In this document: one piece after another, positions 1 to 11,959 of the stretch
How positions within the stretch are numbered: position 1 is the stretch's first letter
Layout of the letters: every line of letters starts with the position of its first letter
NCBI GenBank assembly: GCA_028023455.1
Contig: JAQFVV010000017.1
Coordinates: forward strand, 6,108,098 to 6,172,097
Length of the DNA: 64,000 nucleotides
Source: Epiperipatus broadwayi
Taxonomy: Eukaryota > Onychophora > Udeonychophora > Euonychophora > Peripatidae
Direction: 5' to 3'
The notes under the pieces: generated by a model
Databases searched by the model: none
Told to the model about the DNA's origin: nothing
Seen by the model: the letters and a program-made list of their open reading frames with translations, nothing else
Made by a program: the position numbers and the translations under genes

Positions 1-536
1 AAAAAAAATCATTCCCATTTAGAACTTGACCTTACATCCTTACACATTCCAGGAAAAGTTCTTGGCAACCGAGCCAATGAAAATATGTTTATAAAATAAA
101 ATTTTGTTCATATTGATTTAACTCATACTTAATTAATTAAATGTAAATATTTTCTACTAAAATTTGAATTATTTTTCTGAAATAATTAAGAATTCATAAA
201 TATTTTGTAGAAAAAATAATAAATGTGTAAAAAAAGTTTATAGAGAATTATATGTTTTCATTTACTAAGGCAATAAACCTCAATAATGTGCACTTAAAAA
301 TGCAAAGGTAGGGACCTCTACAGGTCTTAACCACAAGCTTACACTATGGAAAAAAAGAGGGGAACCCTTCTTTACTTCCAAAATCAAAACAAATAGAACT
401 GTCAAAATAATTGACAGCAGGGGCTCTCTTGTAGAGAAAATAGGAAACATAATGAAAAAGAGACTGATGAAAAAATTATTTTACTTAAATTGAAATTATA
501 TGTTTTATTTAGAACTAAAAAATAAAAAATTATAAA
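1..536. other. Unassigned AT-rich stretch at window edge
   Basis: No recognisable gene or repeat. Bases 1-99 are open in frame 1 on the plus strand (about 32 codons ending in TAA, including LHIPGKVLGNRANENMF). This composition looks less random than the surroundings, but I match it to no family. It could be the end of an exon or of a transposon ORF that begins before the window. The rest is AT-rich sequence without visible structure. Confidence 0.3.
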
Positions 537-768
537 ATGTTTTTTAAAATAATGTTTTTACTAAAAAGTAGAAAAAGTAATCCAACTAACAAAGTAATCT
601 GACTAAAAAAAACATGTGTGTCATTTCATAAAAGCAGTTAAGGCCATAAAAATCAAAAAGGCCTCAAATGTTTTTATGAAATGACACATGTTTTTCAGTT
701 GTATTACTTTATTATTTTCTACTTATTAGTCCACTGATTACATAAAAGCATTATTTTTAAAAAATGTT
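537..768. repeat. Palindromic fold-back element (MITE-like)
   Basis: Two arms are inverted copies of each other: roughly 537-650 and 655-768. For example, CATGTGTGTCATTTCATAAA is mirrored by TTTATGAAATGACACATG, and the outer blocks around AATAATGTTTTTACTAAAAAG are mirrored by the right end. The spacer is only a few bases. There is no coding capacity, so it looks like a small non-autonomous DNA element or an inverted duplicate. Confidence 0.7.
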
Positions 769-1380
769 CCTTTAATATTATTTTATTTATTGATTAATTT
801 TTCTTTTGCTCAATGTTCAATAATGTGTAGATCTGTCAAGCAGGGTAGAACAAATATACAAGAGGCACCAAATGAGTTTAAAAAGTGCAATAGTAAACTA
901 TTTTTTACAATAATCAAGTGACAATACTAGGTCATAATACTTTAGTACCTAATTATTTCAATCTCTCTTCAAACAAAAACTTTTATCTTTTTACTTATAA
1001 ATAAATAAATATTAAGATTGACACATTTAGGAATATTTCATTTTCTATATATGTATGTAAAACATGACTGCGGAAAGGAGTTTGCGGTTAATTGAAAAGC
1101 TTTGATTCCTCTTAGAGGCCTTAAATGATCTGAGCAGCACAAATTTCCACTTTGCACTCTATACATTGTTTCTGCAGCTGTCATTACTATGTGAATGTTC
1201 ATATAGTATACATACATGGATGGGCTGCTCACCAACATGCATTAGCCAGCATAGTGAATTTATTGATTTTTTACCTCTGAGTTTAAGATCAAGAAACACC
1301 ATGGTCTTTCTTTTCATTTGCCTGATAAGGAAGGAATGTGTGTGTGAATAAAAAAATTTTTCCTAATGGATGTATACAAT

Positions 1381-2240
1381 CATGACAGACAAAAATAAAT
1401 CATGGCCCTTATTCCCAGGAGGCTGTAAAATCCCCAGCCAAGGCAGCAGTTGGTGGCCGAAAGCAGAACGTGTTAAGAATCCATAGTTTGCTGTCCCTGG
1501 CTGCCTTTGATGATGACTTTATTTGGGTACTTACAACTGCAAATCACTTCCAAGTGAATCACAATTGCTAGAATTGGAAGAACTGTCTCATAATAAATGG
1601 GACATTATTGAACTTTGTAAAGTTATAAAAAAAGGTGAAAAGATGATTTAAAAAATGGACATGTACTCTATCACAAAGGCACAAATATTGAAATTACAAA
1701 TGGAATAGAATTCATTATAAATAAAAAATGGAAAAACAACATTGTGGATATTGATGGTATATTGTACGGAATGGCAAGATTAGTTATTCAACTTAATAAC
1801 AGATACCAAATGCAGATAATTCAGGTTTATGCCTCAACAAGTTCTCATAGTGATGAAGTAGTAGAAGATTTATATGGATGTACAAAAGGCTTTTGATCAC
1901 ACTAAACATTTTAAAATTGTTATGGGAGACTTTGATGCTAGAACTGGTAAATAAATGAAAGATGAAAGTGCTGTAGGTAAATTTGGTTATTGATAATAGA
2001 AATGAGAGAGGACATAGACTTGGGGAGTTTTCAGAAAAACAAAAACTTTATATTATAAATACTATTTTTGAGAAAAATATTAAAAGGAAATGAACAAAAA
2101 AACATCCAAATGAAGTAAAGCAGAATTAGATTATATTTTGACTAACAGAAAATACATATTTCAAGATTGTAATATCCTTAATAAATTGACCTCTGATCAT
2201 CTATTAGTAAGATGTAAGATACATGTTAATGCAAAACTGG
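1381..2240 (+). pseudogene. Decayed APE-type endonuclease domain of RTE copy A
   Basis: By alignment with copy C, the conserved endonuclease blocks can still be read in broken frames. They are the region around GTYNC, the catalytic CEVR block (here LCKVI-like, so the key glutamate is apparently lost), the VYAPTSS-like block (here VYASTSS), the GDFNARIG block (here GDFDARTG), and DYILTNR followed by a partly deleted SDH block. The family nicks target DNA for target-primed reverse transcription. Stops and frameshifts make it non-functional. Confidence 0.75.
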
Positions 2241-2703
2241 AGAGACAAAAATTAAGAAAAACAATATTTACAGTTATATTCCTAATCTCCAGAAACATTA
2301 TAATGAATTTAAATTAAAACTTTCAAATCGTTTTCAAGTATTAGTAGATTTTGAATGAAATAATAGGAAAATAACTGATACTCTTTTAAAACTGCAACAA
2401 AGATAGCTGAAAGAAAAAAGCAGCAATTGACTTTAAAATTTCTATTGAGGTTAGAGAATTTATGCAAAAAAAAAGGAATATGAAGATATATAAAAATAAT
2501 GCATTAAGAAGGATTGAATATCTTGAATTTTGTAAAATGGTGTGAAAAAGAGTTGATAATGATATAAGAAAGTATAATTGTGAACTAGCAAGGAAAGCTG
2601 TAGGAGAAAATAAAAGTCTCAAGAATGTAAAACAACATGTTGATATTGTTAGGAAACTTATATCTGCAATAAGAAAAAAAGATGGAACTATTACTAAAAA
2701 GAG

Positions 2704-4385
2704 AGATGACATCATGAAATGGGTAAAAGAGTTCTATCAAGAATTATATAGTAATAAAGAACAAGTACTTCCTACATTTATTATATCTTCTAAATTGCGC
2801 AGGATTTTAAATGAAAAAGTGAAACATGCAATTAAATTTATGAAGAAGGGAAAAGCTCCAGGTACTGATGGAATTATAATCGATATATTAAAAGAAGCAG
2901 ATGAAGAAATAGAAAAATATTTGGCAAAATTATATACCAGTCTAAATGATAAAGATGTACCAAGATTGGAAGAATGTAGTATTAATATTAATATTTTAAA
3001 AAGGTAATAAAGATGATATTAGAAATTACAAATCTATCAGTGTTTTATCAGTTTATACAAATTTTTACCAAAATAATTATAACTCATCTACAGGAAACAT
3101 TGAATTTCAACCAACCAAAAGAACAAGCTGGATTTAAAAGTTGTTTTAGTACAGTAGATCATATCCAAGTATTGAGAGAAGTTATAGAAAGAACCAATGA
3201 ATATGAGTTGCCATTCTATTTTGGATTTGTAGATTATGAAAAGGTATTTAATTCTATAAGTATTTCTTCAGTGATAAAGCATTGGATTATCAAAGTATAT
3301 TGACATAATCTGAAAAATATTTATAAAAATTCAACAGCAACAATATTAGTTTTCATAATGATACTAGGAAGGTTAACATTGAGAAAGGTGTAAGACAAGG
3401 TGACTCCATATCTCCAAAACTTTTTACAGCAGTGCTGTAAGAAGTATTTTGTGGATTAAAATGTGAAGCTAAAGGAGTGGAAGTAAATGGAGATTATTTA
3501 AGTCATTTAGATTTTACAGATGAAGTAGTTGTTTTTGAAAATAATGCTTCAGAGCTTCAGGAAATACTGCAAGAGTTATCAGATGAAAGTAAGAAAGTAG
3601 GACTAAAGGTAAATGTTAAAAAGACTAAAGTAATGTTCAATGGATTTTCTCAAAAGATTAAATATACAAATTAAAAAGTGTATGCAACATTTGAAAGAGA
3701 AGCTATACCGATTCCAAAAATTATTATGCGCTTAAGATTGATTATGATGGGTTAGAAGAAGTTAATAACTACAAACACCTTGGTCAGAACAGATAAAAAC
3801 AAAATGGATGAAATTAATCATAGAATTAAACTAAGTTGGAGTACTTTTGGTAGAAATAACTCAATATTAAAAGGAAATATGCCTATGGGTTTGAAAAATC
3901 AAGTTTTTAAAAAATGTATTTTACCAGTTCTTACTTATGGATCTGTTAAAAAATGTGTGTTACCACTTCTTATTTATGGGTCTGAGACTTGGATACTTAC
4001 TAGAACAGTAATTCAGAGACTTCAGACCATTCAAAGAAGTATGGAGAGATGCATGTTAGAAGTAACAAGAAGAGATTGAAAATGCAATTCATGGGTAAGA
4101 GAACAAACAGGTGTTGCTGACATCATTGAAAGAATTAAAAGTTTGAAGTGGAGTTGGACTGGATGTATTGCTAAAAAAGATGATAATGGATGGACTATTA
4201 AAATCTTGAATTGGATTCCAAGAAATTGTAAAAGATCCATAAAGATACCACATATGAGATGGATTAATGACATAAAAAAATTGTGCAGGGGTGATATGGA
4301 GAAGACAGACTAGAGATCAGAGAAGATGAATTGAACTTGCAGAGACCTTCATCCTGCAGTGGACTGATAATGATTGATAATGATG
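2704..4385 (+). pseudogene. Decayed reverse transcriptase and C-terminal domain of RTE copy A
   Basis: Open pieces at 2714-3007, 3013-3303, 3477-3674 and 3780-4079 are successive parts of one RTE reverse transcriptase. Visible blocks are KKGKAPGTDGI, NQPKEQAGFKS, FGFVDYEKVF and the catalytic box. The box reads FTDE instead of the FADD found in copies B and C, so a catalytic aspartate is lost. A partial duplication of the block ending LTYGS (about 3905-3985) is present, with two similar lines in tandem. The C-terminal WAGHIARRD region is still recognisable at 4150-4180. Confidence 0.8.
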
Positions 4386-4394
4386 ATCTAAAAC

Positions 4395-4795
4395 AATTGT
4401 GGATTTTTTTTTCATTATTCATTGCTGATATCATCCAAATAACAAGTCCTACATATCAAAGTAAATTATATTCTCCAAATCCTTTTGTCTCTCACTCTAT
4501 TTTTCAAATACTCATAGCTATTTCCCTGTTTAATATAATGAAACTATTTTCTTCTCTTATCTTTTTTTATCATAACTTCTACAGATCCTTCCAACATATC
4601 AGCCATAATTCTCTGCATCTAAGAATAGGGCTGATGTCTTTTTTATTTAAACTTTTTAATGCTTCTACATTTCTGGTCTTAGTATTCCAACTTATCTTTT
4701 CCATTCTTCTCCAATCCACATCTCTAAACCTTTCAATTTTTTATCTCTTCACTAATTGTCCAGTTTTTACTACATATAAAGCTATATTCTAAACA
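4395..4795 (-). pseudogene. 3' fragment of a third LINE family (RT C-terminal region)
   Basis: Read on the minus strand, the segment translates in broken frames to a C-terminal pattern including DVDWRRMEKISW and later VRDKRIW. This is the W-WRRMEKISW type C-terminus common in RTE-like and related non-LTR retrotransposons. The fragment at 25020-25530 carries the same block (WSWRRIEKISWM). It directly abuts the 3' end of LINE copy A in the opposite orientation. The long plus-strand ORF here (4331-4792) is a shadow of it. Confidence 0.55.
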
Positions 4796-4819
4796 AAACA
4801 CTACAAACAAAACTTTTTC

Positions 4820-5023
4820 TTAGATTTAATTCCTAAGATCTAGGTGCAGTGCTCTCAGATCCAAGGTTCCACACTGATGAAGGCCATAAGCCAGAAACTA
4901 GTCTGAGGATATTGGATGAGTAGGCACTGGATGGGGATTTTATGCACAAGCATTCTGGCATCCATTGATTACTCTGGCTTGAGTGTCAATAAGTATAGAA
5001 AGTTTTGCCTATTTTAATAGATT
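4820..5023. repeat. Fold-back MITE family 1, half element
   Basis: Carries the right half of the abundant family 1 element. It includes AGATCTAGGTGCAGTGCTCT, the GCCAGAAACTAGTCTG block, ATTTTATGCACAAGC and CATCCATTGATTACTCT, and it ends in AGTTTTGCC. The left arm is missing, so this copy cannot fold back. The family is described under 22105-22456. Confidence 0.8.
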
Positions 5024-5748
5024 CAATTTCAGTGGTACACAGAAAAATACCCTACTATTATTAAAAGCTTGTTTATATATATCTAATGTACCTGTATACA
5101 CACAACATATATGAGAAAACTCTGTTTAAACTTCCACATAAATTAACTGACTATACACTATCCTGTAAAATTATCATTTTTTTATTCCAGTTCTCATTTC
5201 TACTCATGTCTATGCATTAAATTGAACAATAGTTGAATATATTAACATTTTAACAGAGAGATGTTTCTATTTCACTTTTCACAAAATTTCAAATAAAATA
5301 AAACTTCACTGCAAATGAATTCAAAATCAATATATAATTGATTTATATCTTCATTGATATTTACTATCAATGGACCTTATGGCATAGTGATTAGAACTTG
5401 TAATTTAAATATTTTCATCTCATAAACAGTATTAGGATTTTTCTCTCGGATAGCTGATCCATAATCAAGCTAGTTATCACACAATTTTTGATCAACGAAT
5501 AGGTTAGTCATGATTATCTAGAGTCTAATGGCTAAGGGTTAATCTAGATTGGATAAATGAATATTTATGTGCAGATTGTAAAAACAAAAAAGAATGTTTA
5601 TAATATGAAACCGTTTTTACTTCTGATTGGAGAGAAAGGTTCTATGGCTGTAATTTATCTTAATCATAATCTGTACATTTCCTGGATAAAGTTTGATTTA
5701 TAAAGCTTTATAGAGCAGTAGAAATTATGAATAAAAGGGACAAAATAA
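5024..5748. other. Unassigned AT-rich spacer
   Basis: No ORF of note, no recognised repeat and no RNA gene signal on either strand. I see only ordinary AT-rich sequence. Confidence 0.4.
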
Positions 5749-6060
5749 GACAAAGCTACTGCTGATAATAATGTAAACATACTCTCTGATGATGATGAAA
5801 ATTTATATCAAATATTAATCACAGATAAAATTAGAAAGTTTTATGTTAAAAATATCTACACAATTAACACAATTTATAAAGAAAAATTGATGAAATATTT
5901 CCATACTCCAACGATAAAATACTACTGGAATTACAATACATTTCTAAAATTTCGTGCTAAGTTTGATGCTAATCATAAATTATATATTGAAAATAGAAAA
6001 GCACATAACTGCACTTATGAAGAGACCCAAAGTGTATTGTTTATTCGTGGAATTAATTAA
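5749..6060 (+). other. Uncharacterised 103-codon open frame without early ATG
   Basis: The frame is open from just after a TAA (5746-5748) to a TAA at 6058-6060. Its first ATG is at 5890. The inferred protein is rich in Lys, Asn, Tyr and Phe and includes YYWNYNTFLKFRAKFDANHK and HNCTYEETQSVLF. In DNA this AT-rich, open runs of this length are rare but expected about once by chance in a window this size. I recognise no family. It may be an exon or an old transposon fragment; a splice acceptor is not obvious. Confidence 0.25.
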
Positions 6061-7250
6061 TACAACATATCAATTCCAATAAATGCGCATCATGGCAAAA
6101 TTTGATTACTGTAACCAGAGAATATTAAAGAGAAGGGGGGGGGGAGGAATTCAATTTATCCTTTATTAATGCACAAACATATAATTCAGAAATTAGACCC
6201 CCCCCCCAAGTTTACACTTCACCATTTGAATTGCTTTTTTGAAACTATTATTTGATAGATTAAAAATATCAATGTTGTAGAAATATTTAATCTACTTAGA
6301 TTAATCTTTTTAAGCAGTATGAATTGATATGAGGTGTATATATTATCTTTATTTTTACTATTCAATTTGGATATTTTATATAATAACTTTGGTTGCAAAT
6401 CAGAAATTTCTTCTTTCCCTTTCACTAAATTTTTTTCACATTAACACATCATTTATACTATTAAATTAATTACAGTTTAAATTCATAGATTTTTTTCTAA
6501 GTCACATCAGATTTGGCAATCTATGGGAATATTCTGAATCACGTTAATGTGTGGAGTATCAGAATTCCATATATACCCTCTGCGTACAGTCACCACGAAT
6601 GCTACAGTCATGGTAAAGCAAGCAGAAACAAAATTAATTTGAAAGTTTTTTATGACTAAAAATTTGACTTTATTGCTACAAGTTAACAATAGTAAAAATT
6701 AAACTAACAATGCTTATTATACATTACAATTTATATCATTACTGTTCAGTCTTAAAATTACTCATTATGAATGCATGGTCATAAAGGTATAAATTAAAAC
6801 ATAATAAAGCTGGTGTGGCATGTATAGTCCCTAGTTCCACTTCTGCATCTTCAGTGGTGAAATTCACTGGGTCACTTCGCAATCCTCCTTACACTCAGCC
6901 ATTCTGTATCTTCATATAAACATGACTAATTTCCCATGCTGTGAGTGTATAGATTAGGCCTCAATTCCCCTTGTGTGTGAGCTTTTATATCTTCCCACTG
7001 ATAACGGAATGTTCTAGAACATAATTATTATTGTAACATTATCTTTTTAAGTAATCATTTTCTAATCCATAGCCGCTTATCTGCTTATCAATATTTTAAT
7101 CTTTAACATTTGTAACTTCATAATATTTTATTTCTTTTAACTTTAGTACACATTTTACGTATAATTACACTATCTCTTTAAATTCTAATATATATATAAA
7201 TAAACAAAACAAGTTATAAATTTCGTAACTTGCTTTAGCTTGCATTTTAT
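6061..7250. other. Unassigned stretch with G and C homopolymer runs
   Basis: No supported gene. A poly-G run at about 6136-6144 and a poly-C run at about 6200-6208 lie 55 bases apart and could pair. The 6830-7010 part is richer in GC than its surroundings but gave no convincing exon or repeat match to the rest of the window. Confidence 0.35.
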
Positions 7251-7417
7251 GATCACTAGATGGAGCTTTACCAATAGCTCCTAACAAGCTTTTGTTTACA
7301 TAAACGCCGAGAGAGATAGAATTCAATATCTCTTTCGTTGTCTCCACCTATCTCTCTCGGTGTTTATGTAAACAAAAGCTTGTTAGGAGCTATTGGTCAA
7401 GCTCCATCTAGTGATCA
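7251..7417. repeat. Near-perfect hairpin (MITE-like), arms about 70 bp
   Basis: The left arm (7251-7320) begins GATCACTAGATGGAGCT and contains CTTTTGTTTACATAAACGCC. The right arm (7349-7417) is its inverted copy and ends AGCTCCATCTAGTGATC. The spacer of about 28 bases is pyrimidine-rich. The outer border is flanked by ATATAT runs. No protein is encoded, and the arms look young because there are few mismatches. Confidence 0.8.
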
Positions 7418-7691
7418 TATATATATATATGTAGTTTTATTCTAGTGGATTGTTTTATATATATATGACCCTAAATATCTATATATAGCAGATTCATAAT
7501 AAGATACTGGAATAAATAACAATGTAAATAATATAAATATGGTGTTTGAGTTAAAACTTTTTATTATCCTTAGAGTAGATTCTAATATCTTTCAATTAAA
7601 ATGATCCAATATTGGCAAAAATTATTCCCAAATCTCTATAAATAATATCTTGAGGAATAGACTGATTCTGTAATATATAATTATATATATT

Positions 7692-7990
7692 CAAATATTA
7701 AATCATTCCATATGGTTAAGCAGCACCGCCCACTGTGAAATAAATATATTAGAGTCCATATTTCAAAATAGCTACAAAATAATATGACTTTGAAACTGTA
7801 TGCTATTAATCTTAAATTTTGAAATATTGAATTAATTTGTATTCCAATATTTAAGATCAAATAGCATATAGTTTCAAAGTGCTATCATTTTGTGACTATT
7901 TGGAAATACGGACTCTAAAATATTTATATATTTATTTTACAGAGGGTGGTGCTCAATTTTTTAACCATGTGGAGTGATTGGATATTTATT
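7692..7990. repeat. Imperfect palindromic element
   Basis: The left arm (CATATGGTTAAGCAGCACC, then AGAGTCCATATTTC, then TGAAACTGTATGCTATT) is repeated inverted in the right arm (AATAGCATATAGTTTCA, then GGACTCTAAAATATTT, then GGTGGTGCTC and ACCATGTGG). The centre is near 7830. It is non-coding and older than the 7251 hairpin because it carries several mismatches. Confidence 0.7.
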
Positions 7991-8339
7991 TCCAGTTTAA
8001 CATTAAGCTCTGGGATTATTAATTATACATATGCTAAATTTCCTAATAAAAATCACAGTTTATATTGGTGAATTATTTATAATCCATCATTCTTAATACG
8101 TCAACTATGGAGATTTTCTAGCATATTCTGCAAATCTAAATAGTTTGAGAAATTAGAAATTTGTTTCAAATTTTTTACACCATCAGAATAACAATATATA
8201 GTTTTACTATATAGAAAATAATGCCAATCTGAAATCAAAATTACAAAAAGGACTTAAAACACTATCTAACGGCACACCACAGAGGGGTGGGGAAATGCAA
8301 TCAAATCCTTCATAATTTTAAAATGAAATGAAATCTATA

Positions 8340-9399
8340 TAATAAATAATACCTTTTTTTTACTTATCAAACTTGTAGATAATCTATAAGTGGGAAGTTT
8401 AAATAAGAAAGCATTATGATATAATTTGTCAAATGTTTTGCTTAAATCCACACAAAAATGGTACATAATTACTTCTGATCAAATTTTTGTACTGTTTTGT
8501 CATTTCTGGTGATAAAAATTGTATTTTTTGATTTTCATGGTGTAAATCCATGCAGTTAGTAAGGAAGCGATGGGCACATTGTCATCTTACAATACTTTTC
8601 ATATCTTTCAAAGATCTAGATGTATTTATTATTGCATCTATGCTGTGACTAGTTTTCCTATGAATTCACATTCATATGACACATTTGAGATATGTTTCAA
8701 AAAATAATCTAGCTTAATATAAGTTATTTCTGTATTTTTGGCATTAAGATGCTCATTCATGATATCCCAAAATTCCCTTGGATTATTACGAATATTGTTT
8801 TGTGCTTTTCTCATATATAGTGAAAATCTTGTTTTTCAAATCCAAAATTGATCATTTTTAAAGTTATTTAAAATATCTTACCTCAATATTTATTGGATGG
8901 ATTACAAAAGTATTGCTTTCTTTTAATACATTTGATAAGTTTTCTAGAAAACGATTTAGGATATATAGATTTAACTTTTTTTTTTTTTTTGGAATATATC
9001 TATAAGTTGAAACAGCAATTTTTGAAATATTTCTCTTACTTTTGAAGCATCTTTGCTGACATATATTTCCGTCCAGTTAATGCTTTCAATTGCTGCACAT
9101 AAATAAAAATCATTTCCAGCATAATTTCTTTCGGCTGGTGATTTAAGTTTCATTAATTTTAGGTTTAATGATAATTCAGTTTCTGATGCAAAATGATGAG
9201 AATCTTTCACTACTAGAGAATATTCACATTTCTGGATACTAATGAATTGATGATTAGTGATTACTAATTTAAAAATATAACATTTAAGCACTTGGAGATG
9301 CCAAAGCAAAATAAAGAAGGCTTGGCATATTGCCAACAATGCCAATACTATAAATAAAAAAAAAGAATTATGCTTCCCCCTTTCTAAAAAATGGGGCAT
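8340..9399 (-). pseudogene. Jockey/CR1-like LINE relic (linker and RT start)
   Basis: The minus-strand ORF 9399-8971 contains a post-endonuclease segment (AIESINWTEIYVSKDASKV, then FQKLLFQLIDIF). That layout is common in CR1/jockey-type ORF2 between endonuclease and RT. Downstream on the same strand, in broken frames, CVDLSKTFDKLYHNAF (about 8460-8410) matches the RT block usually written as VDLSKAFDTVNH. The element is 5' and 3' truncated and full of stops. The hydrophobic N-terminus of the ORF is probably unrelated extension. Confidence 0.6.
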
Positions 9400-9419
9400 T
9401 TAAGCTTATTTGATACAAT

Positions 9420-9769
9420 TTATATGATTCTTATATTATGCCTTCTGCCCACAGTTTATTCATCATTGCTATGATGATATATATCTTTTAAATAATTCAA
9501 TTTTCTTACACCTTTTAAGCAAAAAATATTTATTATTTTAATTACAGTTTCGGCTGTTCCTCTCAATCTTCTTCAGATCTCATTCTATTTCTCTACTTTC
9601 CCTTTCCACCATTTTTATAATATCATGACAATGATATTGAAAGCATGCTACACATACTATATTAAGAATGTTCCACTGTGAAGCTTTTCTTACTCGGCAT
9701 CTCCAAGCGCTTAAATGTCAATTATAATGGCATAAAAAAAGTAACTAAAGAATGATAGAATCACATGAT
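9420..9769. other. Unassigned spacer
   Basis: The stretch around 9540-9590 (GTTTCGGCTGTTCCTCTCAA followed by TCTTCTTCAGA) weakly resembles the arms of the repeat at 41955-42130 and 62260-62560. I see nothing else. Confidence 0.3.
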
Positions 9770-9995
9770 CACCATCTCTTATACTAGCACATAATTGTTA
9801 TTAAACAATTCAAAACAAAGCAAAACTCTCCATACAGTAGTACCATCTTGTGCCAACAAGAGCAATCAATGGATGCCAGAAGGCACTAGATAGGGATTTT
9901 ATGCACAAGCCTTCTGGCATCCATTGATTGCTCTTGTTGGCACAAGATGGCACTACTGTATGGAGAGTTTTGCCTTGTTGAATTATAGAATTATA
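9770..9995. repeat. Fold-back MITE family 1, short near-perfect palindrome
   Basis: The left arm (from GCAAAACTCTCCATACAG to GATGCCAGAAGGC) and the right arm (from GCCTTCTGGCATCCATTGAT to CTGTATGGAGAGTTTTGC) match almost base for base. The short centre contains TTTTATGCACAA. An outer block, GATCACCATCTCTTATACTAGCACATAATTG, is shared with other copies. This is an internally deleted family 1 copy that lacks the AGATCTAGG centre. Confidence 0.85.
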
Positions 9996-11879
9996 ACCAT
10001 AACTATTATACATATCACTGATATGTTTATAATCCAAAAACTTAAGAAATTGGATTAAACCATTAAATTTAAAATTACTATTTTGACAAATATTGTTATT
10101 ATTATTACCAGTAGAATTTTGGAATATTAATTTTCAGAGAAACTTAGACTTTTTAAAAAAAACTTTCATTTGTAAACTTGTATACATATATATATATATA
10201 TATGCATTTGCATATATTAAAAATGTATTATCATTACAGACATTTTAAATATTGAAAAAAATTAATGCAATAATATTTTGAATTTATAGCTTTATAAACA
10301 TATATACTTTTTTTTACTTAATTATTTTTATTTATCATTATCTAATTTTGTTTCTAATGCTCGTCTAAAAATTCTTGACGAAATTTAATCACAATTAAGT
10401 TAATAATAAATTTTCAGCGATAAAAAAATAATATATACCATTTCATTTTACAATTTCTATGATTTTTATAAAAGGAATAATGTTTCTGTGTAAAGAATCC
10501 ATTGTTGTAATTAATTAATGTGTGTTCAGACAATGAATTTAATAAAAATTCATTTTGAATGAGTCTCAAAATTAATCGATGGCTAAAACTTACGTAGAAA
10601 AATACTGATAAAGATATATCTTATTCAAAGCAAAATAAAGCTCAACTTATAAGTGTTACCATTATAGCAAGGAATATTTGTTTATCAGCATCAACGTAGA
10701 GACTCAAAAGGCAATAATTACAGTAGTGTGTGCTACGGTACACATCTCGATACAATAATAGCAGACGCACACTATAATACAACAAGATTCTCACATCTCG
10801 ATACAATAATATATTACTCAAAGCATCAATTTTTTCAAAAGCAAGAGCTTCAAAAGTGTGAGAAAAAAAAGGTAAAAAAAGACTCCAACTGTTTGTTACA
10901 GAGAGGTTCTCATTTGAAGTTTCTCAAACAAGAACCAGAGATCCGCACTCAATAGCTATATTACATAACCGCAAACACAATTTCTACATTGATTAATGAG
11001 AAAGCTGTCAAAAATTTCTAATATCTTTGAAAAATGACACAACTTAGAAATGAACTGGCAGTTTATTAATCAATATAAACTTCACTTATTATATCCCCCC
11101 TCATCCATATTTAGCTTGCCAACTGGATAAAAACAATCGTAACAAAGTAACCTGATATCAATGCGAAAAAATATACTTTTGAAAATTTACTATTCATTAC
11201 ATTAGTACACATTATTGTTAAAAAAATATTCCAACAGCTTAGAGTTTGTAACATCTTATAACTGATTAGTTGAATTGGCATAGATGGGGTAAGAGCAATA
11301 CCCAGAAAGCATACTAGACTTATAGCATAGACTAAGGAAATCCTGTTCTTGTTGAAGGTAATCCCATTGCTGCATGTATCAGGAAGCCATAGTTATTACT
11401 AGATACCCCAAAAACTAAAAGATATTAAATGACTTCTAATTCTAAAAATGCAAATCAATGAAATTAAGATTGATTATATTAACAAAGATATCAACAACCA
11501 ATACCATTAGCTTTTGTTATGCTGTGATGTTCATTGGCTAATGCCAGGAAAACATTTATTTCCTTTTGGGAATTGGAGAGATAAGATTATTCCTCATAAT
11601 TTCTCCTTAGCCATCATTAAATAATTTTTTTCTTGATTAGTAAGATTACTATATTCATCAGATATCTACAATATCAGATTAACTAAATTTCCCCCAATTC
11701 TGATCAGTCATATGATAAGAAATTTTAAATACCATTTAATTATCTTTGGGTTACAGCCTTGGTAACCCATAAAGATAAGACAGTTTTGAATGCATGCTTA
11801 ATTATTTTAAACAAAATTTTAAAAAAAACTTGAAGAGATCATCTAAAAATAAAATTAAAAAAAACCAGTACCATGAAAC
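9996..11879. other. Unassigned intergenic or intronic stretch
   Basis: It contains an (AT)n run near 10190 and a short inverted repeat (TTGATTAATGAGAAAGCTGT near 10990 against AACTGGCAGTTTATTAATCAA near 11060). It also has a direct repeat of CACATCTCGATACAATAATA (10741 and 10794). No gene or classified transposon is supported. Confidence 0.35.
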
Positions 11880-11959
11880 CCCATGATAAATAGTGTAGAT
11901 AATTTAAAAAGAAAGTCAGGAGAAATGGAGGAAATGTAGATAGGATGATAGAATAGACT

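Larger units (their letters stand above)
1066..4394 (+). mobile_element. RTE-type LINE, copy A (near full length, heavily decayed)
   Basis: This is the same family as copies B (43818-47165) and C (47171-50500). The 5' region (GGCCTTAAA, TCAAGAAACACCATGGTCTTTCTT), the segment before the endonuclease, the endonuclease, linker, reverse transcriptase and C-terminal HIARRDDN-like region occur in the same order. The copy ends at about 4394 with a short TGATAATGATGAT tail, typical of RTE elements, which end in simple repeats. Many stops and frameshifts make it the oldest of the long copies. It lies on the plus strand. Confidence 0.85.

Noticed and set aside
4331-4792. 153-codon plus-strand ORF
   Set aside because: The strand that carries recognisable motifs is the minus strand (WRRMEKISW). 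The hydrophobic plus frame is a shadow of it.
9810-10037. Minus-strand 75-codon ORF
   Set aside because: It spans a palindromic MITE. Its apparent protein repeat is the inverted repeat itself.
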